From Sipunculus nudus (lineage: Eukaryota > Annelida > Sipuncula > Golfingiida > Sipunculidae): DNA of 64,000 bases. Numbering within the stretch: position 1 is the stretch's first letter; each line of letters opens with the position of its first letter. Positions 1 through 12,257 of the stretch are shown piece after piece. Location: positions 65,674,056-65,738,055 of the forward strand of contig CM049310.1 in NCBI GenBank assembly GCA_026874595.1. The letters are read 5' to 3'. Both the position numbers and the translations under genes were made by a program. Below the pieces are notes generated by a model, which saw only the letters and a list, made by a program, of their open reading frames with translations, searched no databases and was not told the DNA's origin.

Positions 1-16
1 TCTAGTTCCGTAATCA

Positions 17-380
17 TTTTTAGCTTAGCTGACTGTAAGTCATCTGAGCTATAGCGATCACTCTGTGTCCGTCATCCGTCTGTCTGTCCCTCTGTCTGTC
101 TGTCCATAAACCCATCACAGATTGTTACAAAACTTAGAATTTTGTAACTTGACATCAAGGGAGGTCCATGAGAAAACCTCCTTGGAAACCTGAAATTAGG
201 TTTCTGTTACCCATTTCCTCCAAGCTATGGGGCTCAGAAGTACCCCATGAATTATGAAAAAAAATGTTACAAAAGCTCCAGTATCTGAACAACTAATGAA
301 TTGATAACCATGATTTTTTGAATGCATATTGATCATGGAATGTTTCATCAGTTCCTGCAAACTGGTGGTGCCACAAGTAT
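17..380 (+). repeat. Family A repeat, 5' end fragment
   Basis: This begins with the same head as the other family A copies (TTTAGCTNAGCTGACT, then GTCATCTGAGCTATAG, then pyrimidine-rich GTCCGTC repeats near 60-105). The same head occurs at 18461 and 20351, and inverted near 55905-55990. After about 120 the sequence drifts from the other copies and I can only call it non-coding. No protein-like open frame is seen. Confidence 0.6.
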
Positions 381-1383
381 TTTTTAGGGAACCTGTGAGT
401 AGGGCTGAAAGGAGTACTCGAGTACTCGAGTCCGGGTAATACTTCCCGAGTACTCAAGTCCAAGATTTGGACTCGAGGACTCTTGTATGTACATGCATAT
501 ATGTATTTTACTGCAAATTTTAGGACAGTCTGTAGGGTTATTTATCCATTGTCTTAGCCTGGTGTAGGGCTCTAAACATCTGCAAGTCAAATTAACCAAG
601 GTCTTGTTATGACATATATCTATTCCTTCGTTGCGATAAAGTTAAGCCATCACTAAGTCAAATTGATGCATATTTTGCATCGGTAAATGGATGTTCGTTT
701 TATCTTCACTGTGTTGCCATGGTAACGAGTACTTGAGTCCAAGTCGGGTGATGCCTATAGAGTACTCGAGTCCAAAATTTTGTACCCGTTTCAGCCCTAC
801 CTGTGAGCTTATGCAGTGGTGTGGCGTTGTCAGTCTTCTGTATGTTAACCTTTACTTTACCAAATTTTAAGCAAAAAATTAGTCATCTGAAAAACTCTAT
901 CAGATTTTGCTTATTTTTTGGCTAACTGCATTTTCTTAGATTTCATAGGGAAAAAGCTAAAAACACCTTTAAAAGTCTTCTTCTCCGAAACTGTTCAGCC
1001 AAATTGTCCAATATTTCACAGAAACGATTCCTGGAACAATCTCTCTCAAGTTTGTTTGAATGATTTAAAGTTTGGTGATTTTTGGCGGAGTTACAGGTAG
1101 TTGAACTTAGTCAATTGTCCAAAAAAGCATATTAAAATTACAATCTCAGAAACGGCCGGAGCTATAATAACCAAATTTTATGCAAACGTTGATCACATGA
1201 GTCATATCTGAAATTTAGGTATTGGTGGCACCATCTGCATAGGCCTTTTTTGTATCTGGGTCATCAGTGCCTTCCTATATGAGTTATAAATCTGCAAAAT
1301 GTTTATCAACTGATGCCACTGAGGCCAATTTGTTGAATATTTTACCAAAATAATCCCCTGAATAATTCTTATAATAATTGTCT
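381..1383 (+). mobile_element. Family B element, 5' part (interrupted by hAT-like insertion)
   Basis: It starts with the family B head (GAACCTGTGAGCTTATGC, GNGGCGT..CGTC) and matches 8007-9108 and 27746-28800 in order: the 'AAACTCTATCNGATTTTG' stretch near 890, the 'CTTCTTCTCCGAAACTGT' stretch near 978, and the 'TTGAGGTATTGGTGG' stretch near 1215. A 400-bp element sits inside its first 20 bases. Similarity stops near 1383, so the 3' end is missing. No coding capacity is visible. Confidence 0.7.
400..799. mobile_element. hAT-like MITE with 8-bp target duplication
   Basis: The ends are perfect inverted repeats, TAGGGCTGAAA at 400-410 and TTTCAGCCCTA at 789-799. The flanks are direct repeats CCTGTGAG at 392-399 and 800-807. 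Removing the insert leaves one CCTGTGAG, which restores the head of the family B repeat as seen at 8007 and 27746. An 8-bp duplication and a TAGGG-type terminus are typical of the hAT superfamily. Subterminal GAGTACTCGAGTCC motifs occur several times. At 400 bp with no transposase frame it is non-autonomous. Superfamily assignment is inference; the insertion itself is seen directly. Confidence 0.85.
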
Positions 1384-2684
1384 GTGACCATGCTCAGTTC
1401 GACACTGGGTGGTGCATAAGAAGTTGTTTGGTTGATTATAATAATATTTATTCTTGATTAAGGAACAAGTAAAAGATCTTAATATACAAAACAAAACCGT
1501 ATGATACACAAGAAAATAAAATAAAATAACGGTGGCTGACAAGCCTGTTACATCTGCAAATTACAAAATAATAATCCTCAGATTTGTATGCCACCCAGAA
1601 TCCACTTTCCTGTTACAATAACCTATTTAGTAACATTATCTTTTTACACATCAGTCTAGTGAAATAATACCAAAATAAACAAATATGGATATTTACACTT
1701 ACTCCTGAAAATCCTTTGCTGTTATCTAAAGAGTCAGTATTAATATGAACACATAACATTGAAAGTCCAGTCACGATAGTTATGTTAATAGACCTGTATA
1801 CTCTTATAATAATAATACATTGTCCAATTTTAGATAAACTATACAATACTGTTTAGTCAGTACAATACATTCCATATATTCATCTAAGGAAATATAAGAA
1901 AATACTAAATTACTACATAATGATCTACATATAAATCAATAGTTAATAGTTACCATGTAACTGGACTGTGCTGCCCTCTCACTAGAAAGCACACATGGAT
2001 CCAGACACCATGGAGCACCAGTTGAACCTCACTAGGCCAACCCTATGAAATAACAGTTTGATAAATAAGGTCCACTACCTACAGGTATTGGCTGTGATAA
2101 CAACAGTTCTTGTTGGCTGAAGCACATACCATTTGATCCATAATACAATTTAAGCATGTTTCTCGAACTGGACAAAATCCATTTCAGCAATACAAATGGG
2201 ATTTATAGCATCAACAGTATAAATAGCAATAGTGGACATATCAAGACATCAACTAGATATACCAAAAGTTCTATGCCTAAGCTAGACAAAACATTCAATA
2301 TGGCAAAGTCCTATCCCTTCTACACAGAGTTTTCCTCAAATAATAACAGAATAAAGCTCTATAAGATCGTATTAAAGCTAGTGAAATACAATTTTGCACA
2401 TGGGCCATAGATCCTAACACGCAATTCTTGAATCTCTTTCAGCGTGTTCGAAAACTAACGATTACAAAAGTTCTCTTTGATGACAACTTACATACTGTTG
2501 GTGTAATGATACATGGGGCAATGATAAACAAGTTTACATATAATTCACAATCTCACAGCTCACAGCTCTCACTCTCGGAGCTTGATAAGTCCTCCATACA
2601 TGACTTTTTCGGATTCAACTTCATCTGAAATCTTCTCCATCACTGGTTTTGGACATACCTTTAGTTCCTCTCAATTAATCCATT
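1384..2684 (-). other. Probable 3' region of a Gypsy element (past integrase), including possible LTR
   Basis: The 2425-2684 part continues the integrase gene of 4023-4490 in the same minus-strand orientation once the family C insertion is removed. It keeps short open stretches rich in E, K and V but no recognisable domain. The 1384-2424 part has no gene that I recognise. A minus-strand AATAAA-like signal near 1445 and the lack of similarity to the flanking family B repeat suggest an LTR, but TG..CA ends were not located. Confidence 0.3.
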
Positions 2685-4022
2685 TCCTTTTTTATGCCCC
2701 CGCCACAAAGTGGCCGGGGCATATAGTTTTACCCATGTCCGTCATTCCGTCATTCCGAAATCAAACAGTTGTATGGACTTTTTTTCGCAATGCCTGCAGA
2801 TATTGGCCTAATTTTTGGTTACAGATAGAGTTCACGTTTCGTCCCGGTTGACCTACTTTTGACCGTTTTACGGCTCCTAAACTTAGAAAATTTCATGAAA
2901 AATAGAAATATTCATGACAGATACACATGTACGGACTTTTTTTTGCAATGCCTGCAGATATTGGCCTGATTTTTGGTGTGTGAGCAGATATAGACCAGTT
3001 ACAGATCGAGTTCACGTTTCGTCCTGGTTGACCTACTTTTGACCGTTTTACGGCTCCTGAACATAGAAAATTTCATGAAAAATATGAAATTTCATGACAA
3101 ATACACATGTACGGACTTTTGTCGCAGTGCCTGCAGATATTGGCCTGATTTTTGGTGTGTTGACAGATATAGACCTGTTACAGATCGAGTTCCTGTTTTG
3201 TCCTGGTCGACCTACTTTTGACCGTTTTACGGCTCCTGAACATAGAAAATTTCATGAAAAATATGAAATATCATGACAAATACACATGTACAGACTTTTT
3301 TTCGCAATGCCTGCAGATATTGGCCTGATTTTTGGTGTGTGGCCAGATATTGACCAGTTACAGATTGAGTTCGCATTTCGTCCTGGTTGACCTACTTTTG
3401 ACTGTTTTACGGCTCCTGAACATAGAAAATTTCATGTAAAACATAAATTTTCATGACAAATACACTTGTACAGACTTTTCTTCACAATACCTGCAGATAT
3501 TGGCCTGATTTTTGGTGTGTGGGCAGATAATGACCAGTTACAGATCAAGTTCACGTTTTGTCCCAGTTGACCTATTTTTGACTGTTTGACGGTGCTCTAA
3601 CAAAGAAAATTTCATAAAAAGGTGCATTTGTATGGACTTTTTTTCGCAGTGCCTGCAGATACGGGCCTGATTTTTGGTGTGTAGGCAGATAATGACCAGT
3701 TACAGATCGAGTTCGCATTTCATCCCGGTTGACCTACTTTTGATTGTTTTACGGCTCCTAAACATAGAAAATTTCATGAAAGACAGAAATTTTTATGGAA
3801 AATGCACATGTATGGACTTTTTTTCACAATGCCTGCATATACTGGCATTATTTTTGGTGTGTTGCTTGATAATGACCCGTTACAGATCGAGTTTGCATTT
3901 TGCCCTTGTTGACCTACTTTTGACCATACGACACCTCCTGAACTTAAAAAAATTTTCAAAATTTTACAAATGTTTCTAATTTGCCCAAGGCGGGGGCATT
4001 TGTGTCGTTCCGACACATCTAG
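2685..4022 (+). mobile_element. Family C: HINE-like element with about 180-bp tandem repeats
   Basis: The 5' end has a strong hairpin at 2693-2720 (TATGCCCC..GGGGCATA), of which ATGCCCCCGCC at 2694-2704 has a perfect inverted partner GGCGGGGGCAT at 3989-3999. Just inside the 3' end is a perfect 6-bp stem, GTGTCG-TTC-CGACAC (4002-4016), then ATCTAG ending at 4022. Seven tandem units start at 2791, 2949, 3128, 3308, 3488, 3650 and 3830 (period 158-180 bp), each with 'CTGCAGATATTGGCC'. Subterminal inverted repeats, a 3' hairpin, a CTAG end and a tandem core match Helitron-associated non-autonomous elements. It interrupts a Gypsy integrase gene. Confidence 0.75.
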
Positions 4023-4490
4023 TCTTTACCTCCTTCTTCCTCTGATGGATATACATCTCGGTTTTCCATTTTGTTAATTATTCTGTACACTTCAGGTTTA
4101 AAATGATCTTGTATTTTGTGTCTTCCATGAAAACCTCTTTTCCTTAAGTATACTTAGTCTCCAATCCATAGTTTTGCTTCACACATGGATTTGTCATGAA
4201 GAGCTTTTGGTACATATCCTCTGATTTGAGCTTTGCCATAGTTTTCTTGGAGCCTATATATCCTTGTGGCGTATCAACCATTCATCATTGTCTTCACTAG
4301 CATCTGAAGGCTCTTCATATGGCAGTAGATACATGTCTGCAGGAAGTCTAGCTGGTCTCCCATACAGAAGTTCATATGGTGAGATGCTTGTTGAACTATG
4401 AGGAGTTGTGTTGTAGGCAAAGGTTATCTCTGCCAAGTGTCCAGACCATTGGGCCTTCTTCTCCGTCGGAAGTGTTCTCAGTTGGTACAG
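4023..4490 (-). pseudogene. Ty3/Gypsy integrase, C-terminal part (broken)
   Basis: The minus-strand frame ending near 4254 carries the late integrase core and the segment after it: LRTLPTEKKAQWSGHL, then FAYNTTPHSSTSISPYELLYGRP. This is the signature of metavirid (Ty3/Gypsy) integrases, which insert element cDNA. Downstream (4250 to 4023) the frame is lost, but a basic segment resembling the integrase tail remains in other frames. The upstream catalytic core, RNase H and reverse transcriptase are absent: at about 4490 the sequence switches abruptly into Helitron helicase. The 3' side is cut by the family C element at 4022. It is a dead fragment. Orientation and family are clear; the exact junction is good to about 15 bp. 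Confidence 0.8.
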
Positions 4491-6229
4491 ATGTTGATGG
4501 TATGGAATTAAGAGCAAGTTTAGCATCATTACGGAGTCTGGCCATTTCATTTGTCACCTGTGGATCAGTTGATATTTTGTTTTCATCCAAATTTAATATA
4601 TACAAGCCATCTATATTTCTTGCCCTACTCAAAGCAACATAATGTGCATGTCTCAGTTTCCTGGTACTTGTCATATCAACAACCACCTGATCAAGTGAAC
4701 TGCCTTGTGCCTTCCATATTGTTTTTGCAGCACCAATTTTAATGGCAACTGAGAATGAGTTACTAGTATATGTTTTCTGTCTGTATGGAATGTGCGTTTG
4801 GTGACAAAAAGTGGTGTCAATTCTTTTGATATAGCTGGATTGTAAAAGGTGGCATAATGTCTCCTGGTGTCGGAGCCAATGTTTGAATCTTCAAACTGAA
4901 CCCAAAGAATGCTGGGTATAGTTTTGCTGTGCAGGTAGTGTATGTGCTTCAGTATACAAGAACAACCATTAGTGATTCCATCTTGAACTGCAACATTACA
5001 GGTGATATCATATGGTAAACCAAATGCAAAATGTAGCATTTTCAGCAGTCCTGCAGTTTTTGATGGGTTATCTGGTATTCTTGAAAGTACATCTTTCTTC
5101 ACATCATCTGTCACATCTGTTACTACCGTGTCAATTGCAGTAATTATTACTTTAGTTGTGTTTGTACACTGGAAAATTTGCATATTATGATTGTCCACAC
5201 TGGTGTTGTTTGTGAGCAAATGAGTAGTTCCTGATTGATATGAACTGTCATCACCAACAAGACAAGATTTTAGGGAATCAATGTCGGCTTTGGTTTGTTG
5301 TCCTTCACGTAGCCTGTTCAAAAGTTCTGCGAAATCATGATTATTTTTTGCAGCAGGATTTCAGTTAGCTCATACATTGAAAAGTGTGTGCCCACAGGTT
5401 GAGTGCAAGAGGTCCATAGTTATCAGACAAGTTCCTGAAAATCCAGTAGTCCATTACTGGTTGAAGTTGGAAGAGGTCTCCAATAACAATCACATGGATA
5501 CCACTAAATGGTTCTTTGTTGCCTTTAATTTCTTGGAGCCGCAAATTTACAAAATTGAACATGCAATTTCCTACCATGCTTACTTCATCAATCATTAGTA
5601 TCTGAAGTTGTCTATACTGTGTGCGCAGTGTATTCAGGTTGTCAGATGACAATTTTCTGTAATCAGATCCTTTATTTGGATAAATTCAAAAAACATTATG
5701 TAATGTGGATCCCTGGACATTGTAAGCAGCCTTTTCTGTAGGAGCAGTGATCAGTATCTTGCACTCCAACAGATTTTCACCTTCAGTTGCACATAAGTGA
5801 CGATGCAAGGCTTGAAAGACAGCTCTTAGCAAAACTGATTTACCAACACCTGCCCCACCAGTAAGGAAAAGGAGTAAAGGCATGGTTGAACATTTTACCT
5901 GTTTGATAATGTGTTTGAAGACTGTGAGTTGTTTTTCATTTAGACCCTGTATTAACTGTCTGTACTCTGCATCAGGTATTCTACCAGGCAATGTAAGTGG
6001 TTCTTGTGCAGTGGTTCTTGGTGGCAATCAAAGATCAGTCGTCAAATCATAGATTTTCTGATGATCTGACCTTTCTGGGTCAAAAAAAGCAAATTCTTCA
6101 CTGGGAACTGGTTGTTGAATTGCATCTTTATTCTCTGCATGTTCTGTTGTAGGAGCTATCTGTGCATATTCAGTTTCATAGTCATGTTCAGCTTGGTCCT
6201 GTGCTTCTTGTAGAACATCTGCATTATGC
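4491..6229 (-). pseudogene. Helitron Pif1-type helicase domain (broken)
   Basis: This is the C-terminal helicase of a Helitron Rep-Hel protein, which unwinds DNA during rolling-circle transposition. In order along the minus strand: an acidic linker (6229-6030); Walker A GGAGVGKS at about 5859-5836; a Walker B-like LMIDEVSMVG near 5598-5569; a Q-rich motif GDLFQLQPV near 5480; a long middle segment in the open frame 5321-4671; and the late SF1 motif HYVALSRARN near 4641-4612, followed by DGLYILNLDENKI. The frame is broken at least three times (near 5685, 5340 and 4680). The gene ends at about 4490 by fusion to Gypsy integrase, so no natural Helitron 3' end is seen there. It is non-functional, but the key motifs survive. 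Confidence 0.88.
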
Positions 6230-6960
6230 TCATACTGTTTTCTCTGAATTCAATTTGTATTTTTTCTTGTTATATTGTTCCGAGTATGTTTGTGAACCAT
6301 TTTTTTTAGTTTCCAGGATTTTTGTTTCTGGCATGGGTGGCAATGGAAAGTTAAAATGACAAATTGGCTTTCCATTCTTTCTACAAGACCTGGAGTGTCT
6401 GTGTGTTTGTAGATCTATCAGATACTGATGGTTGTCATCATTCTTGGAGCATATAACATGCTCATCAGTGTATTTGGTGACAGTATCTTCATCCTGTTGA
6501 CCATATATGGGTGCATTCTCAATCCACATAAGCATATGAATATGCGGAGAGCAGTTGCTGAAATTCAACTCTGTAAAAAAATCTTTGAGCTTTCCAAGAG
6601 GTGAATGTGTACTTTGTAAGATGGTGTGAATGAAGGCATGAACTCTGTGATCAAAATAGCGCACTCAAGTTACAGGATCTGCCTTAACTAAGGATGATCA
6701 GCAGGTCTTCCCAATGTGTGTCTACAGCTGATAGAGATATAAACCATGTTGGCAATCCTAGTTGTCTAATCATTGCAAAGAATCCTTTTTTCCATGCTTC
6801 AAAATATGGAGGGGAACCTCTTATGGATCTGAAAATTATGTAGCCCTCATCCAACCATGTCAACTCATGAACTTTGCCTTCATTCAAGACCTCCTGGACA
6901 GCATATTTCTTCTCTTTAGTTTTGATTCGACGAATAGCTAGGCTAACCTTTCCTTAATTT
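6230..6960 (-). pseudogene. Helitron Rep (HUH endonuclease) domain, broken
   Basis: This is the Helitron_like_N replication initiator, which nicks DNA and joins to it. The first part (6887-6684) contains RGSPPYFEAWKKGFFAMIRQ, then LGLPTWFISLS, typical of the start of this domain. The second (6664-6230) contains RYFDHRVHAFIHTIL, the metal-binding HUH element as PHIHMLMW near 6544-6524, and the Cys/His-rich tail HRHSRSCRKNGKPICHFNFPLPPM. The residues just before the HUH motif (FSNCSPHIHM) appear shortened relative to the usual glutamine/arginine-rich lead-in. A stop or frame break separates the two parts near 6670. It sits directly upstream of the helicase part, as in all Helitrons. Confidence 0.88.
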
Positions 6961-6999
6961 GTTCTATTTCTAATTTCTTCATTTTGTAGAAATGATTTG

Positions 7000-8006
7000 G
7001 AACATTTGCAGCAACTCTGCGATCAAGTGCTCGGAGTTGCCATTTGCAAATGTTGCTGTTATGAACAAAAGTTTTTTCTTTCAGCACTGTCTAATCTCCT
7101 TTGTCCACAAAAAATTGAAGGAAATGACTATATTCTGAGTCTTGGTCTTGGAACAGACTCAAAGGTGTCTGCCCTTCTCCAGGAGCTACTGATATAATGT
7201 CATTCCCTGTGAGTTCAGCATCATCAAGCATGGTATCTAGAATTCCTCCTTGTTCATCTTCTTGTATTTCTTCAAACTGGTCATCATCAAATACATTATC
7301 ATCCATTGAATTGTCAGTGGTGACAACAGGTTCATGTTCTTGTGAATTTTTGAAAGTTTGAAGCCAGTTACTATTTATTGTAATGTTGGCATCTTTATAC
7401 AACTGACTATATCTCATCATGATCAAGTAGTGAAGTGCACTTAGTATCACAGCTGGACGAACATTTTGGGTGCACTCAACGTTTTTGTACTCAAGTTTAC
7501 GCTTTAAATTGATCGGTATGGTGGTGGTTGAGTCTGACGTGCATGGCAACATATCTACAGTGGATTCAGTCTGGGTAGGAACATTGACCAGTTATCCTTT
7601 CAGTAACAACTATGAACCTCAAGGTAATTCTCATATTTGCATGAATGGTATGCGTAATGCAACAAGTCTTTCTTCTAAGGGAAACAAATCCAATTCAGGT
7701 GGTTTATTTGGAAACTGCATTCCATTTAATACAGATAGCTTTGGCGTCTTGTGGCATTTGAGAGCTAAAGGCAAGTTGTGCATAACCACTGTTTATTCTC
7801 CACCGATTTTACATCTGTTAATATGTGTAGCAAAAAAAGAGGGATCTATTCTGTCTGGCCAGCTGTCAGAATTCTTAACAGAGTGTTTGAACCATGTCTG
7901 ATTACAACTACAACAGACATATATGGGACCTTTGGATATTGAAGCATGAAATTTCTGTATACATTCTCTCAGGTCTGCACCCTGTTTTCTCTTCAGATTA
8001 ACTGCT
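7000..8006 (-). pseudogene. Helitron DUF6570-like region, broken
   Basis: Reading the minus strand from 8006, a frame with a Cys-x-Cys-Cys lead (CCSCNQTWFKHSV) is followed by LALKCHKTPKLSVLNG, PPELDLFPLEERLVALR and IPFMQI. That is the pattern of the DUF6570 domain found before Rep in many animal Helitrons. At least four in-frame stops lie between 7650 and 7560 and one near 7800. The frame then continues from 7552 as LPCTSDSTTTIPINLKRKL, with an acidic stretch (residues 80-120) and LFQDQDSEYSHFL, which normally precedes the Rep domain. The function of the domain is unknown. At 8006 it is cut by the family B insertion; the coding sequence resumes at 13922. Confidence 0.78.
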
Positions 8007-9109
8007 TTTTAGCGAACCTGTGAGCTTATGCGATGGTGCGGCAGCGTCCGTCGTGTGTCGTGCGTCGTACGTCATGCGTCGTCTGTACGTTAACCATAGC
8101 TATCTCAAAAACGGCAGGAGCTAGCATCACCAAATTTTTTGCAAATAATCAGTCATCCAAAAAACTATATCGGATTTTGTTTATTTTTTTTCTAACTGCA
8201 TTTTCTTAGATTTTATAGGGAAAAAGCTAAAAAGCTTTAAAAAACTTCTTCTCCGAAACTGTCCAGCCAAATTGTCCAATATTTCACAGAAATGATCCCT
8301 GGAACAATCTTTCTCAAATTTGTTCAAATGGTTCCAGTTCGGAGATTTTTGGCCGAGTTACAGGAGGTTGAACTTTGTTAACTGTGCAAAACATATTAAA
8401 ATTTAAATCTCAGAAATGGCTGGAGCTATCATCACCAAATTTTATGCCAATGATGGTCACATAGGTCATATCTGAAATTGAGGTATTGGTGGCGCCACCT
8501 GCATCGGCCTTTTTTGTATTGGGTCATCAGTGCCTGTATCACACTGAGGGCTACAAAAAACTTCTTCTCTGAAACCATATGGCCAAAATGTTTAATATCG
8601 CACAGAAATGATCCTAGGGTAGTGCTTTCTGACGTTTGTTCAAATGGTCTCTTTTCAGTGACTTTTGGCTAAGTTATGGGAAGCTGAATTTAGTCATATG
8701 CCATAACAGCCCATTTTAGCTCAGTGGCTACAAAGATCTTCTTCTCAAAAACCCCTGGGCCAAATTCTTAAATCTCACACATTAATAATCCTCAGATGTT
8801 GATAATTCAAGTTAGTTCAAATGGTTTTGGTTCAGTGATTTTTGGCTGAGTTATGGGAAGCTAAACTTGCTGTATTTCCCATATGAGTTATAAACCCTCA
8901 AAACTTTTTAGACTGACGCCACTGAGGCCAATTTGTTTAATATTTTACAGGAATAATCCCCTGAATAATTCTTATAATAATTGTCTTTTATGGTTCCAAA
9001 GAATGAATTTTGGCTGAAATATAAAGATTGAATTGAGTCATTTTACCATATATGTTAGCTGTGTGAAGCAGATACATCTAGCCTGGCACCAGTTTATCAG
9101 CATCTATTA

Positions 9110-11100
9110 CCGTATTCGACGTAATAAGCGCCCCTCCCGTAATAAGCGCCCCCCCCCCCCCCCCACCGGATTTGGGAGATCACTTCATGAAACTAAAGGA
9201 TGAGCCATCCTAACCTCACTTTTCTCCCTAGCCAATATAACACAGGACAACGTAATGCTTTCATTCTCCCCGCCAAGCTTAAAAGTTACCACCAGTTTTT
9301 ATTCAATCTCCGTTAAGCTTTATCATCTAATATTTATATAATAATATTAGTTACACATAACAGAATCAGTGGTCAAGTGTATCATAGATAACACTGAATG
9401 ACGGTGTCCGTGAAGGCAGACCCTGCAGGTTACCATGCTGATCGGGTGACCTGAATTCAGGTACGTATGTGGATGTATTATGCAATGAAATATATATTAC
9501 TTACCGTATTTGCTCGTGTACAGGACAATAAATTTTATCCTAAAATATTGGCAAAGAAGGGCGGCCGTCTTATACACTGGCACAAGTTTCTCAGCGTCCT
9601 CAGGGCCGCCAAGGATAATTTACGGCAATTTGAATTATTACCTCGGCCGAACTTGACGCAGTGAATATCAGTGATCATGTCCGTATGGTGGTAATTTATA
9701 CTCAATAAAGGATATTACAATGCTTTGTTTTTGTTTGAATTTATCGTTTATACATCAGATTTCTATGTGCACATAGTTAAATAATTGGTAAGAAAAGGTT
9801 TGCCCTTGCCGCATTGACACAGGGATTTTAACTGAATCAATATATGAAAGCCCTTCTGACAGTAGAGCCAGTGAATTTACGAGACTGCGGACGGAATTGC
9901 GGAATTGACAGACCAAAACGGAATTCCCAATCCTGATAATATATAACTTTTAATGTATTTTTTGCCAAAACATATCTTGGCAATTCATTTGAAACATGTA
10001 CACAGTGATATAATTGTCGATGCCGCTGACAGCGTGCAGAGCTTAACCGTGTACTCAAGATCCCAGTGCCCTGGGTTAATCTGTGTGTATACAGGGCTCG
10101 CGCAAGGGATGCTGGGAACTTGCTTAACCAAGTGCCATCCAGTAGCACGTAATATGCATGTTAAAACAAGGATGATTTTTTCATATGGTGCCGTATTTAC
10201 TGCGTTAAAATTCACGAGTCAAGTGAATGCGGACGCTGTCAGCTGGCTTGCACACTGACATACACGGAGACTCGCTCATGGCACTTCAATTACAAGACAA
10301 CCAGTAGCGCGTTATAATTATAAATATGAAGCAGCCTTTCCTCAGGTGACAATGTTTGTCAAGCTTGTATTATTGGACTACGTCGAGAACTGAATGTATT
10401 ATAACGGGTCAACAAAGTTGAAAAAGGGACCGTGTTTCCGCGGGATATAAATATGACAAATTTCCTTACAATTTTAAAACAAAACCAAAAAAAGTTTTTA
10501 AACTTTTGCATGTAATATCAAGCACAATGAAAGACAAAAAAGACAATTATTGTCGATGCCATTCCATGTCATTAATCGGCTCAGCTGTCAAAGGTATTTG
10601 CGCAAGGTGACTGACATAATCGGGGTACCGATGTCCCGTATTATTTTTTTCATCATTCAAATAAATACTGTTTTACATATTTTTATATGAACATTTTATA
10701 TATTCTGCTACCTTATTAGGCGTTGACTTTTATAAAAGCGTTCATTTATTACCATCCTTATTATTTTTCCTCTTCACCTGCAAAGGAAATCTCGAACTGT
10801 AGTCATTCAGACAATTCTCTCATGCAACACAAAATAAAATCGTCTGCAAATCGGTATCACTTGGATTACACAACCATTGTTAAATGATCATTGTTTTTTT
10901 CTGAATTGTCCTGAATGTGCTGTGAAGTCAAACACGTGTACACAAGCCGCAGTGTTAAATTGGAGGATTGTAATGCACTTTGGAAGTTGGCAGATGTTGG
11001 TGGGGGGGGGGGGGGGGGGGGGGCGCTTATTAGGGTATAAAAAAATTTGGGGGAAATTTAATTTTGAGAGCGCCCAGGTCGCTTATTACGTCGAATACGG
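9110..11100. mobile_element. TIR transposon with TA target duplication (non-autonomous)
   Basis: The ends are CCGTATTCGACGTAATAAGC (9110 on) and its inverse (to 11100), flanked by TA at 9108-9109 and 11101-11102. The undisturbed site, CTATTACATCATGCC, is present in the sister repeat at about 28813-28830, which proves insertion. GCGCTTATTA-type motifs are doubled at each end, next to a C-run (about 9148-9164) and a G-run (about 10996-11023). TA duplications suggest Tc1/mariner/pogo. The 1991-bp interior has no transposase-like frame. Near 9504 a related terminus, ACCGTATTTGCTCGTGTA, may mark a second, truncated element. Confidence 0.85.
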
Positions 11101-12257
11101 TACATCATGCCACTAGACATTAAGATTTCAGGTTATCTTTGGTTAATATTGACAAGAAAGTTTTTTTAAAAGCTTTTAAAAAATTTAGATTTATGATTTA
11201 AGTTATTCATCATTCCAGGCAATGTTACAATCATGGATATTCAGCTCTCTGTGGCTATATAAAGACAACTGGTGGATTATAAATTATTGGTATCCCTACT
11301 CAACTTAATTCAAGAATTTGCCATCAATGAGATATATCAGTATTTTAATTTTGCATTCAGTATGCATCCATAATAATTTTACATATATTCCTGAATTCTT
11401 TTTTTATAAAAAAAAAAAGTCAGCTGAAAAGCATTTTGTATTGGGAAAATAAATTTCAAAGTTATTTCAAGTAGGGACCACTTTTGCGTACAGATGGCAG
11501 CACTTGGTTTACCATTGGCAGATTGTCAGTGCCTTGATGTTGGCCATTAGCCAAGATGATGTCAGCTCTATAAATAGTTTTGGCACAGTGCCAGGATTGG
11601 AAGAAGTGCAGCCAGGTATAGGTCAAGAGTTCACTCAGTGCAGTAGCTGCATTCTATTTATAGCTTTGGCAGACTGCTCACTGCATCATATTTGGCACCA
11701 AAGTTCAGCCTGAATCTATTTATAGCTTTGGCAGACTGCCAACTGTGTCAGATTATGCAACAGGTCAAGAGTTCACTCAGTGCAGCCAGGTACAGGTCAT
11801 AAGTTTACTCAGTCTAGCCAGGTGCAGGTCAAGAGTTCACTCAGTGAAGTAGCTTTAGGCAGCAATTTGTCACTAGTCACTTGGAGGCAACTGCCTTACT
11901 CACCTTAGCCTTGTCAGCCCAGTGCATCAAACTCTTGGGAAGTTTGGTGTATTGGACTGTTATTTTGACCTGTCTATGCGTCATTTACAAGACAGGCGGT
12001 GCCACCTACATTGACTTTTGCAGTGATGAGCCTGCTTATTTCTACAGAGGAATTTGATACATCAACCTAAAATTGGGCATGTTTATACATGATGGGTAGC
12101 TTTATAGTGTACAAGACTGATGGTGCCACATACAATAAATTTTGCACAGGGTATGTCCCTGCTTTTATTTTACAGGAGGGGTTTGACATATCAGTCTGAC
12201 ATTGGGCGTATGTATATATGTCTTCGTTGTATATAAGACTGTTGGTGCCAGCTACAA

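Noticed and set aside
1613-2410. Short frames on both strands as host genes
   Set aside because: No splice context, domain or codon pattern; more likely non-coding end of a Gypsy element.
10985-11030. Long G-run as a regulatory G-quadruplex
   Set aside because: It mirrors the C-run at the other end of the same TIR element; length is likely slippage.
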